Assembly (NCBI RefSeq): GCF_039543385.1 | Contig: NZ_BAABJQ010000001.1 | Coordinates: forward strand, 526,858 to 590,857 | DNA length: 64,000 nucleotides | Direction of reading: 5' to 3' | Source of the DNA: Rugosimonospora acidiphila | Lineage (GTDB): Bacteria; Actinomycetota; Actinomycetes; Mycobacteriales; Micromonosporaceae | Shown: positions 50,076 through 59,725 of the stretch, in pieces | How the letters are laid out: each line of letters begins with the position of its first letter | Numbering within the stretch: position 1 is the stretch's first letter | The notes under the pieces: generated by a model | Seen by the model: only the letters and a program-made list of their open reading frames with translations | What the model was told of the DNA's origin: nothing | Databases searched by the model: none | Translations under genes and position numbers: made by a program

Positions 50076-53000
50076 ATGAAGCTTCACGGCCTCCTTGAAT
50101 CCGCTCTCGCGGATCCCGCCCTGCGGACCGCTCGCGATCTCGCTCGGAACTCCGCCGGTCCGGACGCCGCCCACGCGGCCGCCGCCGACCAGCTGGACCT
50201 GACCGCGCCCGCCGCGCTGCGCCCGTTCGTGGTCGCCGCGCTGGCCGCGCAGTCGGGCGACGGCACCGGCGATACCCGCGCCGGCGGGGCGGGGCGGCCG
50301 GTGCTGGCGGTGACCGCGACCTCCCGGGAGGCCGATGATCTTGCCAACGCGCTGGACTGCCTGCTGCCCCCCGACCAGGTGGTGGTCTACCCGGCCTGGG
50401 AGACGCTGCCGCACGAGCGGCTCTCGCCGCGCTCGGACACCGTCGGGCGGCGGCTGGCGGCGTTGCGCCGGCTGGCCCACCCGGACGAGCGGGGCCCGGT
50501 ACGCGTGGTGGTCGCGCCCGTCCGGTCCGTGCTCCAGCCGCAGTTGCGTGGCCTCGGCGACCTGGAGCCGGTCGAGCTGCGCACCGGCGGCAGTGCGGAT
50601 CTTGAAGACGTGGTACGGCGGCTGAGCGACATCGCGTACGCCCGGGTCGACCTGGTCGAGAAGCGGGGCGAGTTCGCCGTACGCGGCGGGATCCTCGACG
50701 TGTTCCCGCCCACCGAAGAGCATCCGCTGCGGGTGGAGTTCTGGGGCGACGACATCGAGGAGATCCGCACCTTCGCCGTCGCCGACCAGCGCACCCTCGC
50801 GACCGCCGACCGGCTGTGGGCGCCACCGTGCCGGGAACTGCTGCTCACGCCGGAGGTCCGCGCGCGGGCCGCGCAGCTTTCGGAGCGGCACCCGGCGCTG
50901 GCCGAGATCCTGGACAAGCTGGCCGAGGGTATTCCGGTCGAGGGCATGGAGTCGTTGTCTCCGGTGCTGGTACCGGGCGACCTGCAACTGCTGCTGCACG
51001 AGATGCCGGTGCAGACCGTCGTGGTGCTCTGCGACCCGGAGCGCATCCGCACCCGGGCGCACGACCTGGTCCGCACCAGCGCCGAGTTCCTGGAGGCCAG
51101 CTGGGCTGCCGCCGCGGTCGGCGGGCAGGCTCCGATCGACCTGGGCGCGGCGGCGTTCCGCACCCTGGCCGAGGTCCGGGCCACCGCCGCCGAGCTGGGG
51201 CAGCCCTGGTGGTCGATCTCGCCGTTCGGGGTGGTGGAGGCGGCCGCGCCGGTCGAGGCGCAGCCGTGGGAGGAGCCGCTGCCCGAGACCACCGTGACAC
51301 CCGACCTCGGCCGGGCGCTGGCCCTGTCCGCCCAGCCGGTGCCGCTCTACCACGGCGACACCGCGCGGGTGCTGGACGACCTCAAGCGCTGGTCCGGCGA
51401 GGGCTGGCGGGTGGCCATGGTGTTCGCCGGCACCGGCCCGGCCCAGCGCTCGGTCGAGGTGCTGCGCGATGCCGGCCTCGGGGTCACGCTGGCCGGCGAC
51501 ATCGCCGAGCCACCGGCGCCGGGCACCGTGATCGTCACCACCGGCGGCCTGGAGTTCGGCTTCGTCGACGAGGCGTCCCGGCTCGCGGTGGTCACCGGCA
51601 CCGACATCTCGGGCGGGCGCGGCGCGTCCACCCGGGACATGCGCAAGATGCCCAGCCGCCGGCGCAACACCATCGACCCGCTGGAGCTGCGACCCGGCGA
51701 CTACGTGGTGCACGAGCAGCACGGCATCGGCCGGTACCTGGAGATGGTGCAGCGCGCCGTGAACGGTGCGGAGCGGGAGTACCTGGTCATCGAGTACGCG
51801 GCCGCCAAGCGGGGCCAGCCCGGTGACCGGTTGTTCGTGCCGACCGACCAGCTCGACCAGCTCTCCCGGTACGTCGGCGGGGAGTCGCCGACCGTGCACA
51901 AGCTGGGCGGGTCGGACTGGGCCAAGTCCAAGGCGCGGGCCCGCAAGGCGGTGCGGGAGATAGCGGCCCAGCTGATCCAGCTCTACGCCGCCCGGCAGAA
52001 CTCACGCGGGTACGCGTACGGTCCGGACACCCCCTGGCAGCGGGAGCTGGAGGACGCCTTCCCGTACACGGAGACGCCCGACCAGCTCTCCGCCATCGAG
52101 GAGGTCAAGACGGACATGGAGAAGCCGGTACCGATGGACCGGCTGATCTGTGGCGACGTCGGGTACGGGAAGACCGAGATCGCGGTACGGGCGGCGTTCA
52201 AGGCCGTGCAGGACGGCAAGCAGGTGGCGGTCCTGGTGCCGACGACCCTGCTGGTGCAGCAGCACTACAACACGTTCGCCGAGCGGATGAACCAGTTCCC
52301 GGTGACGATCCGCCAGCTGTCCCGGTTCCAGACACCGAAGGAGGCGGAGCAGACCCTGACCATGGCGGCCGAGGGCACCGCCGACATCGTCATCGGTACC
52401 CACCGGCTGCTGCAGAACAGCACCAGGTTCAAGCAGCTCGGCATGGTGGTGGTCGACGAGGAGCAGCGCTTCGGCGTGGAGCACAAGGAGTTCCTCAAGC
52501 AGCTGCGCACCGCCGTCGACGTGCTGACCATGAGTGCCACGCCGATCCCGCGAACCCTGGAGATGGCCATCACCGGCATCCGCGAGATGTCGACCATCGC
52601 CACCCCGCCGGAGGAGCGCCACCCGGTGCTCACCTTCGTCGGGGCGTACGACGACAGGCAGGTGGCCGCGGCCATCCATCGCGAGCTGCTGCGCGACGGC
52701 CAGGTGTTCTACCTGCACAACCGGGTCGAGTCCATCGAGAAGGCGGCTCGCCGGCTGCGCGACCTGGTCCCCGAGGCCCGGATCGCGGTGGCGCACGGCC
52801 AGATGGGCGAGGACGCCCTGGAAAAGGTGATGGTCGGCTTCTGGGAAAAGGAGTACGACGTCCTGGTCTGCACCACCATCGTGGAGTCCGGCATCGACAT
52901 CCCGAACGCCAACACGCTCATCGTGGAGCGGGCCGACCTGCTCGGCCTGGCCCAGCTGCACCAGATCCGGGGCCGGGTCGGCCGCGGCCGGGAGCGGGCG

Positions 53001-53735
53001 TACGCCTACTTCCTGTACCCGGGCGAGAAGCCGCTCACCGAGCAGGCGCACGAGCGGCTGGCCACCATCGCCCAGCACACCGAGCTGGGCGCCGGCATGT
53101 ACGTGGCCATGAAGGACCTGGAGATCCGGGGCGCCGGCAACCTGCTCGGCGGCGAGCAGTCCGGGCACATCGAGGGCGTCGGCTTCGACCTGTACGTGCG
53201 GATGGTCGGCGAGGCCGTGTCCCAGTTCAAGGGGGAGAAGCCGGACGAGGAGGAGGTCGATGTCAAGGTCGACCTTCCGGTCGACGCGCACCTGCCGCAC
53301 GAGTACATCGGGGTGGAGCGGCTGCGCCTGGAGATGTATCGGAAGCTGGCCTCCGCCCGGTCGGAGGAGGCGCTGACCGAGGCGGTCACCGAGATGCAGG
53401 ACCGGTACGGCACCCCGCCCGAGCAGGTGGCCAACCTGGTGGCGGTGGCCCGGTTCCGGTTGCTGGCCCGGGCGCACGGGTTGACGGATGTGTCCCTCCA
53501 GGGGCGGCACATCCGGTTCTCACCGATGCCGCTGCCCGACTCCAAGCAGCTGCGGCTGCGCCGGCTCTACCCGGAGGCGGTGTACAAGACGGCCACCGAC
53601 CAGGTGTCGCTGCCCCGGCCGTCGACCCGCCGGGTGGGCGGCGAGCCGCTGCGGGACACCGGCCTGCTGGACTGGTGCGCCGAGCTGATCACGACGGTGC
53701 TGGGCACGCCGAAGCCGGTCGAGGCCCGGGCCTGA
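50076..53735 (+). CDS. mfd: Transcription-repair coupling factor
   Basis: A 1219-residue translocase that removes stalled RNA polymerase and recruits UvrA. The N-terminal UvrB-like region covers about 1-400. The CarD-like polymerase-interacting domain is at about 530-620 (LRPGDYVVHEQHGIGRYL). The superfamily 2 motor follows with Walker A GDVGYGKTE and DEEQ box (VVVDEEQRFG). It also has LHNRVESIE and QIRGRVGRGRERAYAYF (motif VI). The TRCF C-terminal domain ends the protein. The ATG at 50076 with GGAAAG eight nt upstream is chosen over GTG at 50067. It is divergent from ppc. Confidence 0.97.
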   Translation: MKLHGLLESALADPALRTARDLARNSAGPDAAHAAAADQLDLTAPAALRPFVVAALAAQSGDGTGDTRAGGAGRPVLAVTATSREADDLANALDCLLPPDQVVVYPAWETLPHERLSPRSDTVGRRLAALRRLAHPDERGPVRVVVAPVRSVLQPQLRGLGDLEPVELRTGGSADLEDVVRRLSDIAYARVDLVEKRGEFAVRGGILDVFPPTEEHPLRVEFWGDDIEEIRTFAVADQRTLATADRLWAPPCRELLLTPEVRARAAQLSERHPALAEILDKLAEGIPVEGMESLSPVLVPGDLQLLLHEMPVQTVVVLCDPERIRTRAHDLVRTSAEFLEASWAAAAVGGQAPIDLGAAAFRTLAEVRATAAELGQPWWSISPFGVVEAAAPVEAQPWEEPLPETTVTPDLGRALALSAQPVPLYHGDTARVLDDLKRWSGEGWRVAMVFAGTGPAQRSVEVLRDAGLGVTLAGDIAEPPAPGTVIVTTGGLEFGFVDEASRLAVVTGTDISGGRGASTRDMRKMPSRRRNTIDPLELRPGDYVVHEQHGIGRYLEMVQRAVNGAEREYLVIEYAAAKRGQPGDRLFVPTDQLDQLSRYVGGESPTVHKLGGSDWAKSKARARKAVREIAAQLIQLYAARQNSRGYAYGPDTPWQRELEDAFPYTETPDQLSAIEEVKTDMEKPVPMDRLICGDVGYGKTEIAVRAAFKAVQDGKQVAVLVPTTLLVQQHYNTFAERMNQFPVTIRQLSRFQTPKEAEQTLTMAAEGTADIVIGTHRLLQNSTRFKQLGMVVVDEEQRFGVEHKEFLKQLRTAVDVLTMSATPIPRTLEMAITGIREMSTIATPPEERHPVLTFVGAYDDRQVAAAIHRELLRDGQVFYLHNRVESIEKAARRLRDLVPEARIAVAHGQMGEDALEKVMVGFWEKEYDVLVCTTIVESGIDIPNANTLIVERADLLGLAQLHQIRGRVGRGRERAYAYFLYPGEKPLTEQAHERLATIAQHTELGAGMYVAMKDLEIRGAGNLLGGEQSGHIEGVGFDLYVRMVGEAVSQFKGEKPDEEEVDVKVDLPVDAHLPHEYIGVERLRLEMYRKLASARSEEALTEAVTEMQDRYGTPPEQVANLVAVARFRLLARAHGLTDVSLQGRHIRFSPMPLPDSKQLRLRRLYPEAVYKTATDQVSLPRPSTRRVGGEPLRDTGLLDWCAELITTVLGTPKPVEARA

Positions 53736-53945
53736 TCCCCGACCGTGCGGCCCAAGTCCGGGCCGCGCGGCCGGGCCCGAACGCGTGGGCCCCGAGGGCC
53801 GGGCCGCCGGTGCCCCGGAAGGCCCGGCCGGGCCTGCGAAGATCACCCCGCGCGGCCCCGGTGGTCGGCCCGCTCACGGTCGGCGAGGTCAAAGTCGCTG
53901 GCCCCCGAGGCGGCGCGGGCCGGCCGGCGTGAGAGAGTGTGCCCC

Positions 53946-54707
53946 ATGCCTCGCCGCCGCCTGTTCGCCGCAGCCGCCGCCGGTGCGCTGGCACTCGCCG
54001 CGCTGACCGGTTGTCGCTCGGACCCCACCGTCGCCGCTTACGTCGACGGGTCCAAGATCACCGAGACCCAGGTTGACCACATGGTCGACGACGCGCAGCG
54101 CGCCGTCGATCGGGACAACCAGGCCACCAAGGGGCAGCAGCAACCCGTTCAGGAGAGCGTGCCGTCGCGCACCCAGGTGGTCGGGGTGCTGGTCGCCGAG
54201 CGGCTCACCCAGCAGGTGCTGAGCCAGCGGGGCATCACGCCGCAGCCCGTCGACGAGTCCCAGGTCGCCCAGTTCTATCAGGTCCCGGCGACCTCGGCGT
54301 ACGCCTCCGCGCTGGCCACCGTGCTGGCCGGCACCCAGGCGATCGGCCAGGCCGTCGGCGCCGGCTACCAGCCGACCGACTCCGACCTGCGCTCGGTGTA
54401 CGACGCGGCGGTCACCGCGGGGATCCTGCCGGCGAACACGTTCGACCAGGCCAAGCCCCAGCTCCAGCAGGTGCAGGGGCTGCCGCAGGACCTCGCCGCG
54501 CGCAACGAGCTGGTCAAGGCGGAGGGCCCGGCGAAGGTCACGGTCAACCCGCGGTACCGCCCGCTGGCGTACCCGGTGGAGCGGCTGAGCACCCAGAGCG
54601 GCTCGTTCGACTCCGTGCTGCTGCCGCTGGGCCCGGGCGCCAGCCAGCCCGTGGTGGACACCAAGCCGACCGCCACGCCATCGGCCGACCAGCCGCCGCA
54701 GCAGTAG
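53946..54707 (+). CDS. SurA-like N-terminal domain lipoprotein
   Basis: A 253-residue exported lipoprotein: Arg-rich start, hydrophobic core and lipobox LTGC at residues 20-23, then a SurA-like helical chaperone segment (VAAYVDGSKITETQVDHMVDDAQ). A long helical region and a C-terminal beta segment with a Pro/Thr-rich tail follow. It has no PPIase (parvulin) domain that I can see. A role in folding or quality control outside the membrane is inferred. The position between mfd and mazG is conserved in actinomycetes. The ATG at 53946 has GAGAGAG eight nt upstream. Confidence 0.83.
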   Translation: MPRRRLFAAAAAGALALAALTGCRSDPTVAAYVDGSKITETQVDHMVDDAQRAVDRDNQATKGQQQPVQESVPSRTQVVGVLVAERLTQQVLSQRGITPQPVDESQVAQFYQVPATSAYASALATVLAGTQAIGQAVGAGYQPTDSDLRSVYDAAVTAGILPANTFDQAKPQLQQVQGLPQDLAARNELVKAEGPAKVTVNPRYRPLAYPVERLSTQSGSFDSVLLPLGPGASQPVVDTKPTATPSADQPPQQ

Positions 54708-54714
54708 CGGCCCC

Positions 54715-55650
54715 ATGCCCGGCCGGATCGTCCTGCTGGTGACCTCGCCGCGGCTGCCGGCCGGGTTGCTGACTGCCGCCGCGTGGGACGCGGTGCGTTC
54801 GGCCCCGGTGTTCACCGCGGTGGACGGCCCGCAGGCCGCCGCGCTGCGCGCCGTCGGGGTACCTGTGACGATCACCGAAACCGGGGTGACGGACCTGCTG
54901 GCCGCGGGCGACGCGGTCTGGCTGGCCGCGCCGGGCGGCGACGAGGAGCTGGCTCGCGACCTCGGGCTGCGGCTGGCCCGCGAGCCCGGCCTCGCCGAGC
55001 TGGAGCTGATGTACGGGTCGTGGGACCCGCCCGGCGCCCGGCTGCTGGACGTGGTGACCGTGATGGACCGGCTGGCCTCGCCCGGCGGGGACCCGTGGAA
55101 GCTGGCTCAGACGCACCGCAGCCTGGCGAAGTTCATGCTCGAGGAGGCGTACGAGGCGTATGACGCCATCGAGGCCGACGACCTCGACGCGCTGCGCGAG
55201 GAGTTGGGCGACGTGCTGCTGCAGGTGGTGCTGCACGCCCGGCTCGCCGAGAACGTGCCCGACGGGCAGGGCTGGAGCGTCGATGACGTGGCCGGTGACC
55301 TGGTCGACAAGCTGATCCGGCGCAACCCGCACGTGTTCGGCGCGGAGCAGGTCGGCGACCTCGAAGAGATCACCGAGCAGTGGGAACGGATCAAGAAGGC
55401 CGAGAAGGCCCGCGCCTCGGTGCTGGACGGCATCGCCTGGTCCCAGCCGGCGCTGGCGCTGGCCGCGAAGGTCCTGTCGCGGGCGAACCGGGCCGGGCTC
55501 GCGGTCCCGCCAGACGGCGGGGATGGCGAGGAGTTGGGCGCCAAGCTGCTGCGCCTGGTGGCCGACAGCCCCGAGGACGCGGAGGCGGCGCTGCGCCGGA
55601 CCGTGAGCGCCTACGCCGAGCGGGTCCGCGCGGCCGAACGCTCCGCCTGA
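54715..55650 (+). CDS. mazG: Nucleoside triphosphate pyrophosphohydrolase MazG
   Basis: A 311-residue protein with an N-terminal tetrapyrrole-methylase-like segment of about 110 residues and a MazG domain (about 115-230). The metal-binding EExxE-type pattern is visible in MLEEAYEAYDAIEADD and LREELGDVLLQVVLHA. It hydrolyses (d)NTPs and protects from damaged nucleotides. It starts seven nt after the SurA-like gene. Its last 40 bases overlap the convergent EamA transporter gene. Confidence 0.9.
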   Translation: MPGRIVLLVTSPRLPAGLLTAAAWDAVRSAPVFTAVDGPQAAALRAVGVPVTITETGVTDLLAAGDAVWLAAPGGDEELARDLGLRLAREPGLAELELMYGSWDPPGARLLDVVTVMDRLASPGGDPWKLAQTHRSLAKFMLEEAYEAYDAIEADDLDALREELGDVLLQVVLHARLAENVPDGQGWSVDDVAGDLVDKLIRRNPHVFGAEQVGDLEEITEQWERIKKAEKARASVLDGIAWSQPALALAAKVLSRANRAGLAVPPDGGDGEELGAKLLRLVADSPEDAEAALRRTVSAYAERVRAAERSA

Positions 55651-56591
55651 TCCACCGGCGTCGCGCATTCCTCCGGCACCATCGTCTGCGTCTGCGTCTG
55701 CGTCATCGTCCGTGTCTGCGGCACGGTGCGGCTCGGTGTCGCTCGCCAGTTCGACAATCCGGCGGCCAGACCGGCGGTGACCAGCAGGGTGCCGAGCAGT
55801 GCGGCGGGCGCCGGCGTCACCCGGTCGATCAGGGCGGTACCGGCCAGCGAGGCGACCGGCAGCAGCCCGGCGAACATGCCGGCCCGCTCCACGCCCAGCC
55901 GGCGTAGCCCGCCGTACCAGCACACGAACGCCACCACGGTGAGCACCACCCCGAGGTACGCCAGAGCTGCGGCCTCGGTCACCGTCGGTACCCGCAGCCC
56001 CCGCCAACCCCCGGTCACGGTGGCCGCGATGACCAACTCCGGGACGGCCAGGGAGCAGGCCCACGCGGACACCCGTACCGGACCCAGCCCGGTCAGCAGC
56101 GGCGCGGCGAGCAGGGAGAAGAACACCTCACCGGCGAGCGCGCCGAACGCCCACCACAGCCCGGCCGCGCTCGTGTGCCCGCCGCCCTGCACCAGGGCGA
56201 TGCCGGCCACCACGATCGCGCAGCTGCCCACGATGCGCGTCGACGGCCGGCGCCCGGAGAACGCCGGGCCCAGGACCGACAGCACCAGCGGGGCGCCGCC
56301 CACCATGGTGCCGAGCACGGCCGGCTGGGCGTGCCGGAGCGTCTCGACCACACAGACGTTGAACGCGACCAGCCCGGTGGCCGCGAGTCCGGCGAGCCGT
56401 AGCAGGTCGGGGCCGTTCGGTCCGCGGCCGCCCGTTCGGGGTACCAGCGCCCACAGCAGCGCCGCGGCGATCAGGTACCGGGCCGCCTGGGCCGGTAGCG
56501 CCGGGTACCCGGTCAGCTGCCCGGTGACGGGGAAGGAACTGCCGAGAATGGTCATCGCTGTGGCGCACAGGGCGGCACCGGTCGATCGCAT
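55611..56591 (-). CDS. EamA-family (DMT) transporter
   Basis: A 326-residue membrane protein with ten predicted helices arranged as two EamA repeats (GAALCATAMTILGSSFPVTG starts the first; ALAYLGVVLTVVAFVCWYGG lies in the second). These export amino acids, metabolites or drugs; the substrate is unknown. The hydrophilic C-terminus has a short TQTQTQT repeat encoded by CGTCTG units. It is divergent from a MocR-type regulator, which is probably its controller. The 3' end overlaps mazG by 40 nt. Confidence 0.88.
   Translation of the reverse strand: MRSTGAALCATAMTILGSSFPVTGQLTGYPALPAQAARYLIAAALLWALVPRTGGRGPNGPDLLRLAGLAATGLVAFNVCVVETLRHAQPAVLGTMVGGAPLVLSVLGPAFSGRRPSTRIVGSCAIVVAGIALVQGGGHTSAAGLWWAFGALAGEVFFSLLAAPLLTGLGPVRVSAWACSLAVPELVIAATVTGGWRGLRVPTVTEAAALAYLGVVLTVVAFVCWYGGLRRLGVERAGMFAGLLPVASLAGTALIDRVTPAPAALLGTLLVTAGLAAGLSNWRATPSRTVPQTRTMTQTQTQTMVPEECATPVDQAERSAARTRSA
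55683..55700 (-). repeat. Three 6-bp copies in the EamA gene
   Basis: CGTCTG occurs three times in a row with degenerate neighbours, encoding the QTQTQT stretch in the C-terminal tail. Confidence 0.7.
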
Positions 56592-56614
56592 GCTGGCGAC
56601 GGTACGGAGTGGAA

Positions 56615-56634
56615 TGGTCTACTGAGAAGGACCA
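56615..56634. promoter_or_regulatory. Dyad between EamA and MocR genes (candidate operator)
   Basis: TGGTC, ten bases, GACCA in the 68-bp divergent gap. A MocR/GntR regulator with this context would be expected to bind here. Confidence 0.4.
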
Positions 56635-56659
56635 ATGACGCGCCTAGATAGGGGACCAC

Positions 56660-58027
56660 TTGTTCGCCCTCGACCGCCGGGCCGGGTCGCTCGGGGAGCA
56701 GCTCGCCGTGGCGCTGCGGGAGTCGATCGCCGACGGCCGGCTGGCCGCGGGCACCCGGCTGCCGGCGAGCCGCGATCTGGCCGGGGAACTCGGCGTGTCG
56801 CGCGGGGTGGTGGTCGGCGCCTACGAGCAGTTGCTGGCCGAGGGCCGGCTGACCGCCCGGCACGGCTCCGGCACGTTCGTCGGCAGTGGCAGTGGCAGTG
56901 GCAGTGGCAGTGCCGTGCCGCCCGAGGCGCCCGGACCGGTGCGGCCGGCCCCGGTCGTCGCGCTTCGGCCCGGCATCCCGGACCTCGCCCGGTTTCCCCG
57001 ACAGGCCTGGCGCCGCGCGTACGAGGCGGCGCTGCGCACGGCCGCGGACAGCGACCTCGACTACGGCGACCCGGCCGGGGCTCCCCGCCTGCGCGCCGAG
57101 CTGGCCGGCTATCTACGGCGGGTACGAGCGGCCCGGGTGGAGGCGGAGGGACTGCTGGTCACCTCCGGCGCGGCCCAGGCCCTGGCGCTACTGGCGGCGG
57201 TACTCCGGGCCCGGGGGGCGGACCGGATCGGGGTGGAGGATCCGGGCAGCCCGGCCATCCGTGAGCACCTGATCGCGGCCGGCCTGCGCCCGGTACCGGT
57301 GCCGGTCGACGCGGACGGGCTGGACGTCGCCGCGCTGTCCCGGGGCCGGCTGCCCGCCGTGCTGGTCACGCCGGCGCATCAGTTCCCGACCGGGGTGGTG
57401 CTGTCGCCGGCGCGGCGTACCGCGCTCATCGCCTGGGCCGTCCGTACCGGCGGGTTGATCGTCGAGGACGACTACGACGCCGAATTCCGTTACGACCGCG
57501 ATCCGGTCGGCTGCCTGCAGGGCATGGCGCCGCAGGCGGTGGCGCTGGTCGGCTCGGTGAGCAAGGCGCTGGCCCCGGCGCTGCGGTTGGGCTGGCTGGC
57601 CGGGCCGGCCGGGCTGATGGCGGAGCTGGCCGTGGCCAAATCGGCGGCGGACAACGGTGGACCCGTACTCGAGCAGCTCGCCCTCGCGCAGCTGCTCGCC
57701 TCCGGCGGGTACGACCGGCACCTGCGCACCGTTCGCCGCTTGTACCGGGGCCGCCGAGACGTGGCGGTCGCCGCGGTGGCCGAGCACCTGCCGGCGGCCA
57801 CCGTCACCGGGGTCGCGGCGGGCATGCACCTGCTGGTCACCCTGCCGCCCGGGGTCGATGACGTCGCCCTGGCCGGGCGGGCCGGTGCGCGGGGCATCGG
57901 GGCGCTGGCCCTGTCCACCACGCGGGTCGGCGCGGCTGGGCCGCCCGGTCTGGTGATCGGGTACGGGGCCATGCCGCCCGACCGGTTGCGGGCAGCGGTC
58001 GCTGCGATCGGGCGGCTGCTCCGGTAG
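56660..58027 (+). CDS. MocR/PdxR-family (GntR plus aminotransferase-like) regulator
   Basis: A 455-residue regulator. Residues 1-70 are a GntR winged HTH (LPASRDLAGELGVSRGVVVGAYEQLLAEG). After a GSGSGSGSGS linker (75-84) comes a fold-type I aminotransferase-like domain. The PLP lysine is in VGSVSKALAPALRLGW and the PLP-binding Asp/Tyr in VEDDYDAEFRYD. These proteins use PLP as effector and often control transporters or PLP synthesis. The TTG at 56660 is the first start after an in-frame TAG at 56645; AGGGGA is just upstream. Confidence 0.88.
   Translation: MFALDRRAGSLGEQLAVALRESIADGRLAAGTRLPASRDLAGELGVSRGVVVGAYEQLLAEGRLTARHGSGTFVGSGSGSGSGSAVPPEAPGPVRPAPVVALRPGIPDLARFPRQAWRRAYEAALRTAADSDLDYGDPAGAPRLRAELAGYLRRVRAARVEAEGLLVTSGAAQALALLAAVLRARGADRIGVEDPGSPAIREHLIAAGLRPVPVPVDADGLDVAALSRGRLPAVLVTPAHQFPTGVVLSPARRTALIAWAVRTGGLIVEDDYDAEFRYDRDPVGCLQGMAPQAVALVGSVSKALAPALRLGWLAGPAGLMAELAVAKSAADNGGPVLEQLALAQLLASGGYDRHLRTVRRLYRGRRDVAVAAVAEHLPAATVTGVAAGMHLLVTLPPGVDDVALAGRAGARGIGALALSTTRVGAAGPPGLVIGYGAMPPDRLRAAVAAIGRLLR
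56882..56911 (+). repeat. Five 6-bp tandem copies in the MocR linker
   Basis: GGCAGT occurs five times in a row, encoding (GS)5 between the DNA-binding and PLP domains. It is prone to copy-number change, which would change linker length. Confidence 0.9.
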
Positions 58028-58030
58028 GTT
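58025..58030 (+). promoter_or_regulatory. -10 box of the DUF885 gene, leaderless type
   Basis: TAGGTT begins at the stop codon of the MocR gene and lies six nt before the GTG at 58037. Confidence 0.4.
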
Positions 58031-58036
58031 GCTGGG

Positions 58037-59656
58037 GTGTCCGACGATTTTGTACCCATGGCCGAGCGGGTGGTCGAGGCCATCCTGGAGGCCAACCCCG
58101 ACCTGGCGTCCGACGCCGGAGACCACCGGTTCGACGGCCGGCTGCCGGACCTGTCCACCGAGGCCGTCGCCCGGGACGTGGCGATGTTGCGCGATGCCTC
58201 CGCCGCTCTGTCCCAAGTGGACGATGACACGCTCGATCCGCAGGAGCGGGTGGACCACGAGATCCTGATGTCCTTCGTGGACCGGCTGCTGTTCGAGCGC
58301 ACCGAGGTGCGCGAGTCCGAGTGGAACCCGTTGGCGCACAACCCCGGCGCCATGCTGCACGAGCTGATCTCCCGGCCGTACGCGCCGGTCGAGCAGCGCC
58401 TGGAGAGCCTGGCGCTACGGATGGCGGCCATCCCCGACGCGCTCGCCACGGCGCGGGACGTGCTGACCGACTGCCCGCGCGTCCACCTGGAGACGGCGGT
58501 CGGGCAGTTCGCCGGCACCGGGGCGCTGATCGCCGACGAGGTGCCCCGGCTGCTGGCCGAGACGCCGGCGCTGGCCGGTCGGGTGGAGCCGGCCGCCGCG
58601 CTGGCCAGCGCCGCGCTGGAGGAGTTCGGCGGCTGGCTGCGCGACCGGCTCGCCGACGGCGGGCCCGGCCGCGACCCCCGGCTGGGGCGACGGCTGTGGG
58701 AGGCCCGGCTGTGGCACACCCTGGACACCGAGTTGAGCGCGGCCGAGGTGCTGTCCCGGGCGCAGGCCACCATGGAGACGATGGGCGCGGCGCTGCGCGA
58801 GGCGGCGGCCGAACTGATCGGCGGCCCGGCCACCGATGAGACCGCGCGCGCGGCTCTCGACCGGCTCGCCGAACAGCGCCCGGACAACACGTCCATCGTG
58901 GATCTGGCCCGGCATAGCCTGGACGAGACGACGGAGTTCGTCCGCGCGCACGAACTGGTGTCGCTGGTGGACGATCCGTGCGTGATCCAGGAGATGCCCG
59001 AGTTCGCCCGGGGCATCGCGGTGGCCTACTGCGACCCGCCCGGCGCGCTGGAGACGGCCGACGTTCCCACGTTCTTCTGCATCTCGCCCACGCCCACCGA
59101 CTGGTCGCCGGAGCGGATCACGTCGTTCTACCGGGAGTACAACGACCACATGGTCCGCAACCTCTCGGTACACGAGGCGATGCCGGGCCACTTCCTGCAG
59201 CTGGCGCACTCCCGGCGGTACCGCGGTTCCACCAGGGTGCGGTCGCTGCGCCGGTCCGGCCCGTTCGTGGAGGGTTGGGCGGTGTACACCGAGGAGCTGA
59301 TGGCGCAGTACGGCTTCGGTGGCGCACCGCTGCGGCTCCAGCAGCTCAAGATGCAGCTGCGCAGCGCGCTCAACGCGATCCTCGACCAGCTGGTGCACTG
59401 CGATGGGCTCACCGAGGCCGACGCGATGGCGATGATGACGCAGCGCGCCTTCCAGGAGGAGGGTGAGGCGGCCGGCAAGTGGCGCCGGGCCCAACTCACC
59501 TCGACCCAGCTGTCGACCTACTTCGTCGGGTACACCGAGGTCGCGGCGATCGCCCGGGCCCGGCCGACCGGTACCTCGGTGCGGGACTGGCACGACCAGA
59601 TGCTCGCCCACGGCTCGCCGGCACCGCGGCATCTGCGCACGCTGCTGGGTCTGTGA
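58037..59656 (+). CDS. DUF885 family metallopeptidase-like protein
   Basis: A 539-residue helical protein of the DUF885 family. The zinc motif HEAMPGHFLQ (near residues 375-384) and the downstream Glu/Tyr segment FVEGWAVYTEELM match family members thought to be carboxypeptidase- or dipeptidase-like. No signal peptide is present, so it acts in the cytosol. It starts ten nt after the MocR gene with a leaderless-type box; it may also be co-transcribed. Confidence 0.88.
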   Translation: MSDDFVPMAERVVEAILEANPDLASDAGDHRFDGRLPDLSTEAVARDVAMLRDASAALSQVDDDTLDPQERVDHEILMSFVDRLLFERTEVRESEWNPLAHNPGAMLHELISRPYAPVEQRLESLALRMAAIPDALATARDVLTDCPRVHLETAVGQFAGTGALIADEVPRLLAETPALAGRVEPAAALASAALEEFGGWLRDRLADGGPGRDPRLGRRLWEARLWHTLDTELSAAEVLSRAQATMETMGAALREAAAELIGGPATDETARAALDRLAEQRPDNTSIVDLARHSLDETTEFVRAHELVSLVDDPCVIQEMPEFARGIAVAYCDPPGALETADVPTFFCISPTPTDWSPERITSFYREYNDHMVRNLSVHEAMPGHFLQLAHSRRYRGSTRVRSLRRSGPFVEGWAVYTEELMAQYGFGGAPLRLQQLKMQLRSALNAILDQLVHCDGLTEADAMAMMTQRAFQEEGEAAGKWRRAQLTSTQLSTYFVGYTEVAAIARARPTGTSVRDWHDQMLAHGSPAPRHLRTLLGL

Positions 59657-59725
59657 CCCGGCCGGCCCGGTCGATCCCGGCGCGGTGAGTGCGGTCGCGC
59701 TGGGATCCGGCCGGGCCGGTCTCGA

